DNA from: an uncultured Kiloniellales bacterium
Lineage (GTDB): Bacteria; Pseudomonadota; Alphaproteobacteria; Kiloniellales; JAKSDN01
Length of the DNA: 5,897 bases
NCBI GenBank assembly: GCA_937974415.1
Contig: CALJXB010000359.1
Span: 1 to 5,897, forward strand
Direction: 5' to 3'
The notes below the pieces were generated by a model. It saw only the letters and a list, made by a program, of their open reading frames with translations, searched no databases and was not told the DNA's origin. A program made the position numbers and the translations under genes. Shown here one piece after another: positions 1-5,897 of this stretch. The number at the start of each line of letters is the position of its first letter. The first letter of the stretch is position 1.

Positions 1-1028
1 AAGGCGCAGGATTCGAAGTGGTTGGTGGCGCCCAGCCCGGTCTTGAAGAAGAACCAGCGGCTGCCGATCAGGAACTTGTGGAAGGGGTCGAGCTGGCCGT
101 TGAGGGTGACAGGCTGGGTGCAGCGGAACTGGAAATAGACCTCCAGGTGGTCCTGCAGGTTCTCGCCGACGCCGGGCAGCTCGTGCACCACCGGCACGCC
201 GGCGTCCTGCAGCACCTGGCCGGGGCCGATTCCGGAGAGCTGCAGCAGCTGAGGCGAGCCGATGGAGCCGGCCGACAGGATGACCTCGCGCCCGGCCCGT
301 ACGCTCTCGCTTCGCCCATCGACCTGGTAGTCGACGCCGACCGCCGTCTTGCCTTCGAACACCACCCGCCGGGTGAGCGCGTTCGAGACGACCTTCAGAT
401 TGGGCCGCCCCAGAGCCGGCTTCAGATAGGCGTTGGCCGTCGACCAGCGCACGCCGTTCTTGACGGTCATGTGCATGGCCCCAAAGCCTTCCTGCTGATA
501 GCCGTTGTAGTCCTCGGTCGGCAGATAACCCGCCTGCCGGCCCGCCTCGACGAAGGCCCGGTAGAGCGGGTTCTGCATCTCGTTGCCGTTGCAGGTGCCG
601 AGCGGCCCGTCGCCGCCGCGGTAGTCGTCGCCGCCCGCCTTCCAGGTCTCGGCCCGGCGGAAGTAGGGCAGGCAGTTGCGGTAGCCCCAGCCCTGCGCGC
701 CCTGCTCTTCCCACTCCTCGAAGTCGCAGGGGTGGCCGCGCACGTAGACCATGCCGTTGATCGAGGAGGAGCCGCCGAGCACCTTGCCGCGCGGGCAATG
801 CATGCGCCGGTTGTCCAGATGGGGCTCCGGCTCCGATTCGAAGAACCAGTTGAACTTCTTCATGTTCATGGGGATGGAGAGCGCCGTCGGCATCTGGATG
901 AAGATGCTGCGGTCGCTGCCGCCGGCCTCGATCAACAGCACCCGTGCCGTGCCGTCCGCGCTCAGGCGGTCGGCCAGTACGCAGCCGGCGGAGCCCGCTC
1001 CGACGATGACGTAATCGAAGGCATCCAT
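1..1028 (-). CDS. betA: Choline dehydrogenase, GMC family (C-terminal part lies beyond the window)
   Basis: This FAD enzyme oxidises choline to betaine aldehyde, the first step of glycine betaine synthesis; the E. coli homologue is membrane-associated. The visible 342 residues begin [15 protein letters not shown], giving the Rossmann FAD motif (G10, G12, G15) with E34 as the ribose-binding acid. GMC signature 1 lies at residues 81-98 ([18 protein letters not shown]) and signature 2 at 254-268 ([15 protein letters not shown]). Other BetA-type stretches are [11 protein letters not shown] (66-76), NGYQQEGFG (175-183) and, near the edge, [10 protein letters not shown]. From memory these follow E. 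coli BetA almost position for position, so I prefer BetA over a generic GMC alcohol dehydrogenase. About 200 C-terminal residues, including the catalytic His/Asn region, are missing only because the window ends. The ATG start has an AGGGGG ribosome site (1038-1043) nine bases upstream. The gene lies 55 bp downstream of the TerB-domain gene on the same strand. No betB or betI is in view. Confidence 0.93.
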   Translation of the reverse strand, partial: MDAFDYVIVGAGSAGCVLADRLSADGTARVLLIEAGGSDRSIFIQMPTALSIPMNMKKFNWFFESEPEPHLDNRRMHCPRGKVLGGSSSINGMVYVRGHPCDFEEWEEQGAQGWGYRNCLPYFRRAETWKAGGDDYRGGDGPLGTCNGNEMQNPLYRAFVEAGRQAGYLPTEDYNGYQQEGFGAMHMTVKNGVRWSTANAYLKPALGRPNLKVVSNALTRRVVFEGKTAVGVDYQVDGRSESVRAGREVILSAGSIGSPQLLQLSGIGPGQVLQDAGVPVVHELPGVGENLQDHLEVYFQFRCTQPVTLNGQLDPFHKFLIGSRWFFFKTGLGATNHFESCA

Positions 1029-1083
1029 GGCCCCGTTCCCCCTAACGGATCTGATGGAGCCCTACAGTAATGTCTCTGAGGGT

Positions 1084-1515
1084 TTAGTGCAGCCCCTCGG
1101 TATAGTCCTTGGACTCCAGCCCCAGGGCGCCGCAGATGGCGTCGAACTGCATGCGCTCGGCCCGATTGAAGTAGGTGTCGGCGTAGCTGATCTCGAGCGC
1201 GATGTGGGCGATCAGGTCGGCCGCCTCCCGGTCGCCCGCTATGCTTTCGAGCTTGCCGAGCAGGACTTTCTCGGCCTGCTCCGTGTTGTCTTCGAGGGCG
1301 CTCACGTAGTCCTCGAACTTCTCGACCGCCTTCTGGGCGTCGTAGATGTGTAGCCGTTCCAGGCGTTCCAAAATCTCGTCAACCTTGAACCGCTCCGTCA
1401 CGCTCACAGATCCGTCCGCATAGGCAGTGAGCGCGCTTGCCGCCATGGCGGCCTTCAAGAATGTCCGGTCGCGGTACCGCTCGACCCGGTCGTGAATAAT
1501 TTCGGAGATTCGCAT
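1084..1515 (-). CDS. TerB-domain (tellurite-resistance-like) small protein
   Basis: This is a predicted 143-residue, largely helical, charged, cytosolic protein with no signal peptide or membrane segment. It resembles the TerB/DjlA-type domain: two helix pairs, each with an acidic turn. The first is KAAMAASALTAYADGSVSVTE (residues 21-41 with D34, G35 and E41). The second is ALEISYADTYFNRAERMQFD (106-125 with D113 and E120). In the family such acidic residues bind metal ions. TerB itself belongs to tellurite and stress-response loci, but many single TerB-domain proteins have no known role, and no other ter gene is nearby, so tellurite resistance should not be assumed. The ATG at 1515 is chosen over an in-frame TTG at 1536 because GGGGAG sits seven bases before it. 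The gene is 102 bp downstream of the hydrolase gene and 55 bp upstream of betA, all on one strand. Family assignment is by motif only; function is unknown. Confidence 0.8.
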   Translation of the reverse strand: MRISEIIHDRVERYRDRTFLKAAMAASALTAYADGSVSVTERFKVDEILERLERLHIYDAQKAVEKFEDYVSALEDNTEQAEKVLLGKLESIAGDREAADLIAHIALEISYADTYFNRAERMQFDAICGALGLESKDYTEGLH

Positions 1516-1522
1516 CCCCCGT

Positions 1523-1528
1523 CTCCCC
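1523..1528 (-). promoter_or_regulatory. Ribosome binding site deciding the TerB-gene start
   Basis: On the minus strand GGGGAG ends seven bases before the ATG at 1515. It falls inside the coding stretch that a TTG start at 1536 would require, so it favours the 143-residue form over a 150-residue one. Confidence 0.6.
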
Positions 1529-1558
1529 AATACCAAGACCCCATTAACAAGTGGGACT

Positions 1559-1588
1559 ATTGTGGCAGGGGCCGGTATGACTTCGCAA
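1559..1588 (-). promoter_or_regulatory. Candidate sigma-70-type promoter for the TerB gene (and betA)
   Basis: On the minus strand TTGCGA (1583-1588, four of six matches to TTGACA) is followed after 18 bases by CACAAT (1559-1564, four of six matches to TATAAT). Transcription would start near 1552, leaving a leader of about 37 bases that contains the ribosome site. The match is weak. If real, it would let the TerB and betA genes be expressed apart from the upstream hydrolase gene. Confidence 0.3.
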
Positions 1589-1617
1589 CGTGAATAAAGC
1601 GCCCGAGGCCCGAGATC

Positions 1618-2277
1618 TCACAGATGTTTTGCCAGGAAATCCAAGGTGCGGGCCCAGGACTCTGCGCAGGCGGTGGCATCGTAGGCCGGGTCCGTCTCGT
1701 TGCAGAAGCCGTGCGCCGCGTCATACCGGTGGATCTCCCAGGGTATTGAGGTCGGACCAAGGGCCGCTTCCAGCCGGTCCACCGCCTCCGGCGTGCACCA
1801 GTGGTCGTGGTTCGCGAAGTGGCCCTGGAACGGCACCTTCATTTCGGCCGGGCGGGCCTGGTCTTCCGGCGGTATCCCGTAGACGCACACGGCAGCGTCG
1901 CACTCCGCCAGCTTGGCGGCGGCGATGACCGTGAGTGCACCGCCCATGCAGAAGCCGGTGACCGCAACTTTCGCCAGCTTGGCCTTGAGGTGTTGAAGGG
2001 CCCCGCGCACCTCGATGTTGCAGGCGCCGGGCCAGTCGAGGCCGGTCATGAGGTGCTCGGCCTCGTCGGGCTTCGCCGTCACCCGCCCGCCGTAGAGGTC
2101 CGGCGCGAGCGCCGTGATGCCCGCCGCGGCGAAACGCTCCGCGACCCCGCGGATTTGATCGTTGAGCCCCCACCACTCCTGCAGCACGACGATCCCCTTG
2201 GTCGCTATCGGGGCCTCGGCCAAATAGCCCGCGCAGTCGCTGCCGTCCGGGCAGCGGAACGAAATGGCGTCGCCCAT
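1618..2277 (-). CDS. Dienelactone hydrolase family protein
   Basis: This is a 219-residue alpha/beta hydrolase of the dienelactone hydrolase (carboxymethylenebutenolidase) family, close to the usual length of about 230. All active-site parts are visible. The nucleophile is C110 in GFCMGG (108-113), the acid is D158 in FANHDHW (154-160), and the histidine is H189 in AAHGF (187-191). E34 in QEWWGLN (33-39) matches the glutamate that controls the nucleophilic cysteine in the classical enzymes. LAPDLYGG (57-64) is another family hallmark. There is no signal peptide, so it should be cytosolic. Classical members open dienelactones in chloroaromatic degradation, but most genomic homologues have unknown ester or lactone substrates, and no aromatic-degradation gene is near. 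The ATG has GAGGGG (2287-2292) nine bases upstream. It is the first gene of a leftward run with the TerB-domain gene and betA, and is divergent from the amine oxidase gene. Confidence 0.9.
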   Translation of the reverse strand: MGDAISFRCPDGSDCAGYLAEAPIATKGIVVLQEWWGLNDQIRGVAERFAAAGITALAPDLYGGRVTAKPDEAEHLMTGLDWPGACNIEVRGALQHLKAKLAKVAVTGFCMGGALTVIAAAKLAECDAAVCVYGIPPEDQARPAEMKVPFQGHFANHDHWCTPEAVDRLEAALGPTSIPWEIHRYDAAHGFCNETDPAYDATACAESWARTLDFLAKHL

Positions 2278-2301
2278 GGGATCATTCCCCTCGCTTGAAT
2301 C

Positions 2302-2327
2302 CGGGGCCTCAGGTTAGCAGAGCCCCG
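2302..2327. repeat. Inverted repeat (stem-loop or operator-like dyad) in the divergent intergenic region
   Basis: CGGGG plus CTC (2302-2306 and 2308-2310) pair with GAGCCCCG (2320-2327), giving eight pairs with a single bulged C at 2307 and a nine-base loop (AGGTTAGCA). There is no T-run on either side, so it does not look like an intrinsic terminator. It ends 24 bases before the hydrolase start codon and encloses that gene's best -10 candidate, which fits an operator or a leader hairpin. The pairing is certain; a function is not shown. Confidence 0.45.
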
Positions 2328-2338
2328 CGCCCGGTCCA
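2311..2338 (-). promoter_or_regulatory. Candidate promoter for the dienelactone hydrolase gene
   Basis: On the minus strand TGGACC (2333-2338, four of six matches to TTGACA) is followed after 16 bases by TAACCT (2311-2316), preceded by TG one base upstream as in an extended -10. The start would lie near 2304, with a leader of about 27 bases holding GAGGGG. The -10 sits in the loop of the 2302-2327 inverted repeat and the -35 in the left half of the 2333-2346 repeat. The consensus match is modest. Confidence 0.3.
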
Positions 2339-2346
2339 CGGGGACC
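2333..2346. repeat. Short perfect inverted repeat GGTCC/GGACC
   Basis: GGTCC (2333-2337) and GGACC (2342-2346) are perfect inverted copies separated by four bases. They lie six bases from the larger dyad at 2302-2327, in the middle of the 124-bp gap between the divergent hydrolase and amine oxidase genes. It is short enough to arise by chance in GC-rich DNA; its position is the only reason to list it. Confidence 0.3.
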
Positions 2347-2401
2347 TTGCGCCGGCGCTGGCGATCCCGAAAATGTACTCGAAGCGGGACCGGAAAAGGC
2401 C

Positions 2402-3679
2402 ATGGCCGAGATACCATCTTCACCGGACATCGTCGTGATCGGCGCCGGCGCCGCCGGCCTCGGCGCCGGGCGCAGGCTCACGGAGCTGGGCGCGTCTTTC
2501 GCCGTGCTCGAGGCCTCCCACCGGGTCGGCGGCCGCGGCTATACGGAGGAGGTCGCGCCCGGCGTTCCCTTCGACCTGGGCTGTCACTGGCTGCACTCGG
2601 CCAGCCTCAACCCCTTCGTCGCCATGGCCGATGAGGCCGGCTTCACCTATCGCAAGGGCACCTTCGATCGCACCCTGCACTTCGCAGCGGATTGGACCGC
2701 CGGCACCGACGCCAAGGACTGCGAAGCGTTTTTCGAACGCAGCCACGCGGCGCTCGAGGAGATGCAGGCCAAGGGACAGGACGCGCCGGTGGCCGAGGTG
2801 GTCGAGCGGGACAGCCCCTGGACGGGGGCTTTCGACTACTGGATCTCGCTTAACACGTCGGTCGATTCAGACCAGGTCTCCGCCGTCGATCTCTGTAACT
2901 ACCGCGACACCGGAGAGGACTGGCCGCTGAAGGACGGCTACGGCAATCTCATCGCCCGCTTGGCCGAGGGCTTGCCGGTCGCCTTGAACGCGGCGGTCAC
3001 GGAGATCGACAGCAGCGGCAAGCAGATCCGCCTGACCACGCCGAAGGGCACCGTTACGGCCAAGGCGGTCATCGTCGCCGTTTCGACCGGGATCCTTGGC
3101 GGCGGCAATATCCGTTTCACGCCCGGCCTGCCGGACTGGAAACAGCGGGCCATCGCCGACCTGCCGCTGGGCTGTCACAACCGAATCTGCCTACTGTTCG
3201 ATCGCAATGTGTTCGGCAACGACCATCCTCGCGGCACGATGCTGTTGTCCTCCGAAGGCGAGCCCATGTCGTTTCTCATCCGGCCGTTCGGCCACGATTA
3301 CGTCCATGCCATGACCGGCGGCCGTTTCGCCGATTGGCTGGAACGGGCGGGCGTCGAAGCCTCCGCGGACCTCGCCAAGGAGAACCTGAAGAAAGCCTTC
3401 GGCTCGGACATCGCCAAGCATGTGGTGGGCCACCTGGTGACGGCCTGGCGCGGCGACCCCTGGGTCAAGGGCGCCTATTCCGCCGCGCGTCCGGGCCGGG
3501 CCGGCCAGCGCGCCCGGCTGGCCGAGGCAGTCGACGGCCGGCTGTTCTTCGCCGGCGAAGCCACCTCGCGGGAGTTTTTCGCCACGGCCCACGGCGCCTA
3601 TCTCTCGGGCCTGAGGGCGGCCGAGGAGGCCCATGGCGCCATGAACGGCTTCGCCCGGCCGGCTCAGCCGCCCGTGTAA
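2402..3679 (+). CDS. Flavin amine oxidase family FAD-dependent oxidoreductase
   Basis: This 425-residue protein has the flavin-containing amine oxidase fold (monoamine/polyamine oxidase and LSD1 group). Near the N terminus are the dinucleotide motif VVIGAGAAGLGAG (11-23; G14, G16, G19), the ribose-binding E37, and the GGRG turn (43-46). FDLGCHWLHS (57-66) is the substrate-side segment typical of the group. WRGDPWVKGAYS precedes the C-terminal FAD motif FAGEATS (383-389), and TAHGAYLSGLRAA (395-407) matches the ATxHGAxxSGLR ending of LSD1 and plant polyamine oxidases. The segment LPLGCHNRICLLFD places R261 where LSD1 and related enzymes carry the lysine near flavin N5. There is no signal peptide or transmembrane segment, so it is probably cytosolic. 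The substrate is unknown; amines or polyamines are possible, and desaturases share the fold. The start fits the position of the FAD motif, though the ribosome site is weak (GGA at 2392-2394). It is divergent from the hydrolase gene and overlaps the end of alr by 16 bp. Confidence 0.88.
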   Translation: MAEIPSSPDIVVIGAGAAGLGAGRRLTELGASFAVLEASHRVGGRGYTEEVAPGVPFDLGCHWLHSASLNPFVAMADEAGFTYRKGTFDRTLHFAADWTAGTDAKDCEAFFERSHAALEEMQAKGQDAPVAEVVERDSPWTGAFDYWISLNTSVDSDQVSAVDLCNYRDTGEDWPLKDGYGNLIARLAEGLPVALNAAVTEIDSSGKQIRLTTPKGTVTAKAVIVAVSTGILGGGNIRFTPGLPDWKQRAIADLPLGCHNRICLLFDRNVFGNDHPRGTMLLSSEGEPMSFLIRPFGHDYVHAMTGGRFADWLERAGVEASADLAKENLKKAFGSDIAKHVVGHLVTAWRGDPWVKGAYSAARPGRAGQRARLAEAVDGRLFFAGEATSREFFATAHGAYLSGLRAAEEAHGAMNGFARPAQPPV

Positions 3680-4797
3680 GCCCGGTGGTAGCGCCGGCCC
3701 AGGCGGGTCAGCAGCTCGTAGGCCACCGTGCCGGCCGCGCTTGCCACAGCGTCGACGGGATTGCCGGGCCCGATCACGTCCACCAAGGTGCCGGGCCGGA
3801 CCTGGTCCTCGGCCAGCCCGCTCACGTCGATGGTGGTGGAATCCATGGAGATGCGGCCGATTATCGGCGCCGCCTGGCCAGCAACGAAGACCTGGCCCTG
3901 GTTGCTGAGGGTGCGCGGGTAGCCGTCGCCATAGCCGAGCGCCACCGTGGCGATTCGCGTCGGCCGGCCGACTTCGAAGGTGGCGCCGTAGCCGACGGTC
4001 TCGCCGGGTTGGGCGTCGCGGACCTGCCAGATGCGGCTTTGCAGGCGGACCACGGGGCGCATGGGGTTGTCCCGGTCCGGCGTCGGGTTGGCGCCGTAGA
4101 GCGCAACCCCCGGGCGCAGCAGGTCGAAGTGATAGTCCGGACCCAGGAAGACACCGGAGGAGTTGGCGAAGGAGGCCGGGGCTTGGGGCAGCCGGTCGCG
4201 GGCCTGGCGGAAGTCCGCCAGCTGCCGGGCGTTCAACCCATGGTCCTGCACCTCGGAGCACGCCAGGTGGCTGATCAGAAACGAGACCGCGATTCCGGCC
4301 AGTCGCTCCGGCTCGCCGGCCAGCCGGTCGAGCTCGTCGGGCGGCAGGCCGAGGCGCCGCATGCCCGTGTCGACGTGCAGGTCGGCGGAGAGCCGGTGGC
4401 CCTGTCGGCCGGCCTCTGCGGCCCAGGTCTCGACCTCGCCCAGGGAATTGAGGGTCGGACTCAGCCGGTGGGCCAGAAAGTCGTGCTCGAGGCCCGGCAT
4501 CAGCCCGCCCAGCACGTGGATCTCCGCCTCTGGCAGCAGGGCGCGCAAGTTTATGCCTTCGTCGAGATGGGCGACGAAGAACTGCCGGCAACCGGCCGTG
4601 AAGAGCACCGGCGCGACGCGATCCATGCCGAGGCCATAGGCGTCCGCCTTGACCACGGCGGCGCAGTCGACGCCGGGCGCCGCTTGGCCGGCCAGGATGC
4701 GGTAATTCTCGGCCAGCGCGTCGAGATCGATGCGGAGGATCGCGCCGGCCCGCCGTGCGGCCGGAGACTCCTCCAGGTGGTCAGGGACTGAACTCAA
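3664..4797 (-). CDS. alr: Alanine racemase (PLP-dependent)
   Basis: This enzyme interconverts L- and D-alanine and feeds D-alanine into peptidoglycan synthesis in the cytosol. At 377 residues it has the normal length. K50 in AVVKADAYGLG (47-57) is the PLP lysine and Y54 is the usual phosphate-contact tyrosine. Y270 in VGYGATF (268-274) corresponds to the second catalytic base (Tyr265 in Geobacillus). R228 in LLRPGVALYG contacts the pyridine nitrogen, Y289 (LGYGDGY) is the entry-gate tyrosine, and M318-D319 follow GRIS. H141 in HVDTGM replaces the carbamylated lysine (K129) of Geobacillus Alr. The start must be TTG at 4797: an in-frame TGA (4804-4806) lies just upstream, and no ATG, GTG or TTG occurs before the conserved core begins near residue 20. 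The gene ends 16 bp inside the convergent amine oxidase gene. A same-strand TPR/HEAT gene ends 95 bp upstream. Whether this is the biosynthetic or a catabolic racemase cannot be told from sequence. Confidence 0.95.
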   Translation of the reverse strand: MSSVPDHLEESPAARRAGAILRIDLDALAENYRILAGQAAPGVDCAAVVKADAYGLGMDRVAPVLFTAGCRQFFVAHLDEGINLRALLPEAEIHVLGGLMPGLEHDFLAHRLSPTLNSLGEVETWAAEAGRQGHRLSADLHVDTGMRRLGLPPDELDRLAGEPERLAGIAVSFLISHLACSEVQDHGLNARQLADFRQARDRLPQAPASFANSSGVFLGPDYHFDLLRPGVALYGANPTPDRDNPMRPVVRLQSRIWQVRDAQPGETVGYGATFEVGRPTRIATVALGYGDGYPRTLSNQGQVFVAGQAAPIIGRISMDSTTIDVSGLAEDQVRPGTLVDVIGPGNPVDAVASAAGTVAYELLTRLGRRYHRAYTGG

Positions 4798-4801
4798 GGG
4801 G

Positions 4802-4805
4802 CCTC
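4802..4805 (-). promoter_or_regulatory. Ribosome binding site for the TTG start of alr
   Basis: GAGG on the minus strand ends four bases before the TTG at 4797, which is closer than the usual five to nine. It overlaps the in-frame TGA (4804-4806) that rules out any longer reading. Short spacing plus TTG suggests modest translation, but no better start exists before the conserved core. Confidence 0.5.
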
Positions 4806-4845
4806 AAACAGCTTCGGTGATCATCGCAGCTTTGCCTAACAAATA

Positions 4846-4881
4846 GCCGGTGGCCGGGCAAGGCAATGGCGCCCCGCCTTG
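4846..4881 (-). terminator. Possible weak terminator after the TPR/HEAT gene
   Basis: After the TGA at 4893-4895, the minus strand reads through a six-pair stem (CAAGGC at 4859-4864 with GCCTTG at 4876-4881, loop of 11) and then a smaller CCGG/CCGG hairpin (4847-4850 with 4854-4857). A partly T-rich stretch, TATTTGTTA, follows. The T-run is broken and the stems are short, so read-through into alr is quite possible. Confidence 0.22.
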
Positions 4882-4892
4882 GCGACGGCGCT

Positions 4893-5897
4893 TCACTCGC
4901 CGCGAATCTCCTTCAGCGCGTTCTCGGCGAAGGGCTCGAGACCGGTCTCCTGCTGCGCTGCCTCGAGCGCCGGGATCGCGGCTTTCGCCGCAGGGCCGAT
5001 CTTTCCCAAGGTCAGGGCCGTCTCTTTGCGCACGCCGCCGTGCTCGTCCGTCAAGGCGGGGATCAGTTGCGGAACCGCATCCTTGGCCTGGTCCCGGAAC
5101 CAGCCGAGTTTCTTGGTCGCGTTCATGCGCACCAGAAAGCTGTCGTTGCTCAGGTCGCCGAGCAGTTTCGGAACGTCTTCGTCCAGCGGCAGGGCCGCGA
5201 TCCGCAGCCCGTCGAACAGGCGGTCCCGCACGCGGTCCCGGTCGTCGGCCCAATGGATGGGGAAGTGGTAGATGTCGGCGAATCCCCGGAGCTCCGACTG
5301 GCTAGCCCCGGACTTCCAAGCCGAGAGGGCGGCGCGCGCCTCTTCCCGGCGTCCCAGGTAGGCATAACTGGCGGCCAAAGGCGGCGCCAGCTCTATGGCG
5401 CCGGGACTGCGCTCGGCGGCGGCGGCCAAAACCTGGGCCGCGCCCGCGAAGTCGGTCATCGCGAAGTGAGCCATGGCGCGGGTCAGGTCGTAGTGGGCCG
5501 GATAGACCGGGTTCAGGCGCTGGGCGGTCGCCACGGATTCGATGCCGTCGGCCGGGCGTCCGGATGTGATCATCGCCCAGGCCAGGGCGAGATGCGCCTC
5601 CGGGTCGTTGCGGTCCAGCACCATGGCATGCAGAGCCTCGTTGAAGGCCCCGTCGGCGTCTCCCCGCCAGACGTAATCCATCGCCGCCGCGATATGGGCG
5701 AGGGACGTCGGGTGGTGCAGGGCTTGCTCGAGATAGTGCTGCCCCAAGGCCCAGGAATCCATGAAGCCCAAGGTCTCTTGCCGCGCCCAGGCCCATTCGG
5801 CGCTGCGGTAATAGGCGAGACTGAGGGCCGCGTAGGCGAGTCCGTAGTCAGAGTCGAGGTCGATCGCCCGTTCCAGGTGGGCGACGGCCTCCGCATT
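4893..5897 (-). CDS. TPR and HEAT repeat protein, C-terminal part (start lies beyond the window)
   Basis: The frame is open to the right edge, so these 334 residues are the C-terminal part of a longer protein. An in-frame TTG at 5771 and ATG at 5762 are not good starts, because the 42 upstream codons continue a TPR (HLERAIDLDSDYGLAYAALS). Several degenerate TPR units fill roughly residues 2-200, including NEALHAMVLDRNDPEAHLAL and LAASYAYLGRREEARAAL. A linker ending in DGLRIAALPLDED follows, resembling the GLRKAGLP segment that closes TPR tails of many alphaproteobacterial adenylate/guanylate cyclase-type proteins. Residues 237-316 hold two or three HEAT repeats (VPKLLGDL with VRMNATKKLG, then VPQLIPALTD with VRKETALTLGKIG). 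Both repeat types mediate protein contacts, so a regulatory or scaffold role is likely. The N-terminal domain, which would decide the function, is not visible. The protein ends 95 bp before alr on the same strand; no functional link to alr is evident. Confidence 0.82.
   Translation of the reverse strand, partial: NAEAVAHLERAIDLDSDYGLAYAALSLAYYRSAEWAWARQETLGFMDSWALGQHYLEQALHHPTSLAHIAAAMDYVWRGDADGAFNEALHAMVLDRNDPEAHLALAWAMITSGRPADGIESVATAQRLNPVYPAHYDLTRAMAHFAMTDFAGAAQVLAAAAERSPGAIELAPPLAASYAYLGRREEARAALSAWKSGASQSELRGFADIYHFPIHWADDRDRVRDRLFDGLRIAALPLDEDVPKLLGDLSNDSFLVRMNATKKLGWFRDQAKDAVPQLIPALTDEHGGVRKETALTLGKIGPAAKAAIPALEAAQQETGLEPFAENALKEIRGE

Noticed and set aside
18..1070. A 350-codon rightward open frame opposite betA
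   Set aside because: It is antisense to a clearly recognised BetA; its Ala/Gly/Val/Leu/Arg-rich, low-complexity translation shows no family motif. Such frames arise from GC-rich third positions.
1084..1515. A tellurite-resistance operon
   Set aside because: Only one TerB-type domain is present; no terA, terC, terD or terZ-like gene is visible. TerB domains occur in many unrelated contexts.
1612..1619. Palindrome GAGATCTC overlapping the hydrolase stop codon
   Set aside because: Eight bases with no loop and no T-run; too short to act as a terminator and expected by chance.
3191..4591. A 466-codon leftward frame and a 485-codon rightward frame (3334-4791) spanning the amine oxidase and alr genes
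   Set aside because: Both cross the boundary of two convergent genes that have intact catalytic motifs. Their translations are Arg/Pro/Gly-rich with no recognisable domain, typical of shadow frames in GC-rich DNA.
2402..4797. A dad-type D-alanine catabolic locus (FAD oxidoreductase next to an alanine racemase)
   Set aside because: The FAD protein has amine-oxidase/LSD1-type motifs (FAGE, THGAxxSGLR-like ending), not those of DadA, and the genes are convergent rather than co-transcribed.
4804..5253. A 149-codon leftward frame within the TPR/HEAT gene and running to the alr start
   Set aside because: It is out of frame with the clear TPR/HEAT coding frame, Arg/Gly/Pro-rich and without motifs. 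Only its last six codons were considered, as a possible mini-ORF.
5762..5771. Start of the TPR/HEAT gene at TTG 5771 or ATG 5762
   Set aside because: The frame stays open to the window edge, and the upstream residues continue a good TPR, so the real start lies outside.

Overview
The window is GC-rich, tightly packed bacterial DNA with a strong G/C preference at third codon positions. The protein styles (BetA, the His-Val-Asp-Thr-Gly-Met form of alanine racemase, and a TPR tail like those on class III cyclases) suggest an alphaproteobacterium, perhaps of the Rhodospirillales type. That placement is inferred from family resemblance and was not computed. I see no mobile element, CRISPR array, tRNA or rRNA. 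The content reads as ordinary chromosomal metabolism.

Layout. Three genes run leftward from about 2277 to the left edge: a dienelactone-hydrolase-family protein (1618-2277), a small TerB-domain protein (1084-1515), and the first 342 codons of a choline dehydrogenase, betA (1-1028, cut by the window edge). Gaps of 102 and 55 bp allow one transcription unit, although a weak promoter-like pair precedes the TerB gene. A 124-bp divergent intergenic region (2278-2401) with two inverted repeats separates this block from a rightward flavin amine oxidase-like gene (2402-3679). That gene meets a leftward alanine racemase gene, alr (3664-4797, TTG start), tail to tail with a 16-bp overlap of coding ends. 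After a 95-bp gap, another leftward gene (4893 to beyond 5897) encodes the C-terminal part of a TPR plus HEAT-repeat protein whose N terminus lies outside the window.

How the genes fit together. BetA starts the choline to glycine betaine route (osmoprotection or choline catabolism), but no betB, betI or choline transporter is visible. Alr supplies D-alanine for peptidoglycan. The hydrolase and the amine oxidase have clear folds and active-site motifs but unknown substrates. The TPR/HEAT protein is probably a regulatory or scaffold protein. Its TPR region closes with a Gly-Leu-Arg-rich segment of the kind found after TPRs in adenylate/guanylate cyclase-type proteins.

I found no convincing new multi-gene system. 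The items most worth a second look are the TPR/HEAT hybrid with a missing N terminus, the Lys-to-Arg change at the expected flavin-N5 position of the amine oxidase, the dyad over the promoter-like region at 2302-2346, and the TTG-only start of alr.
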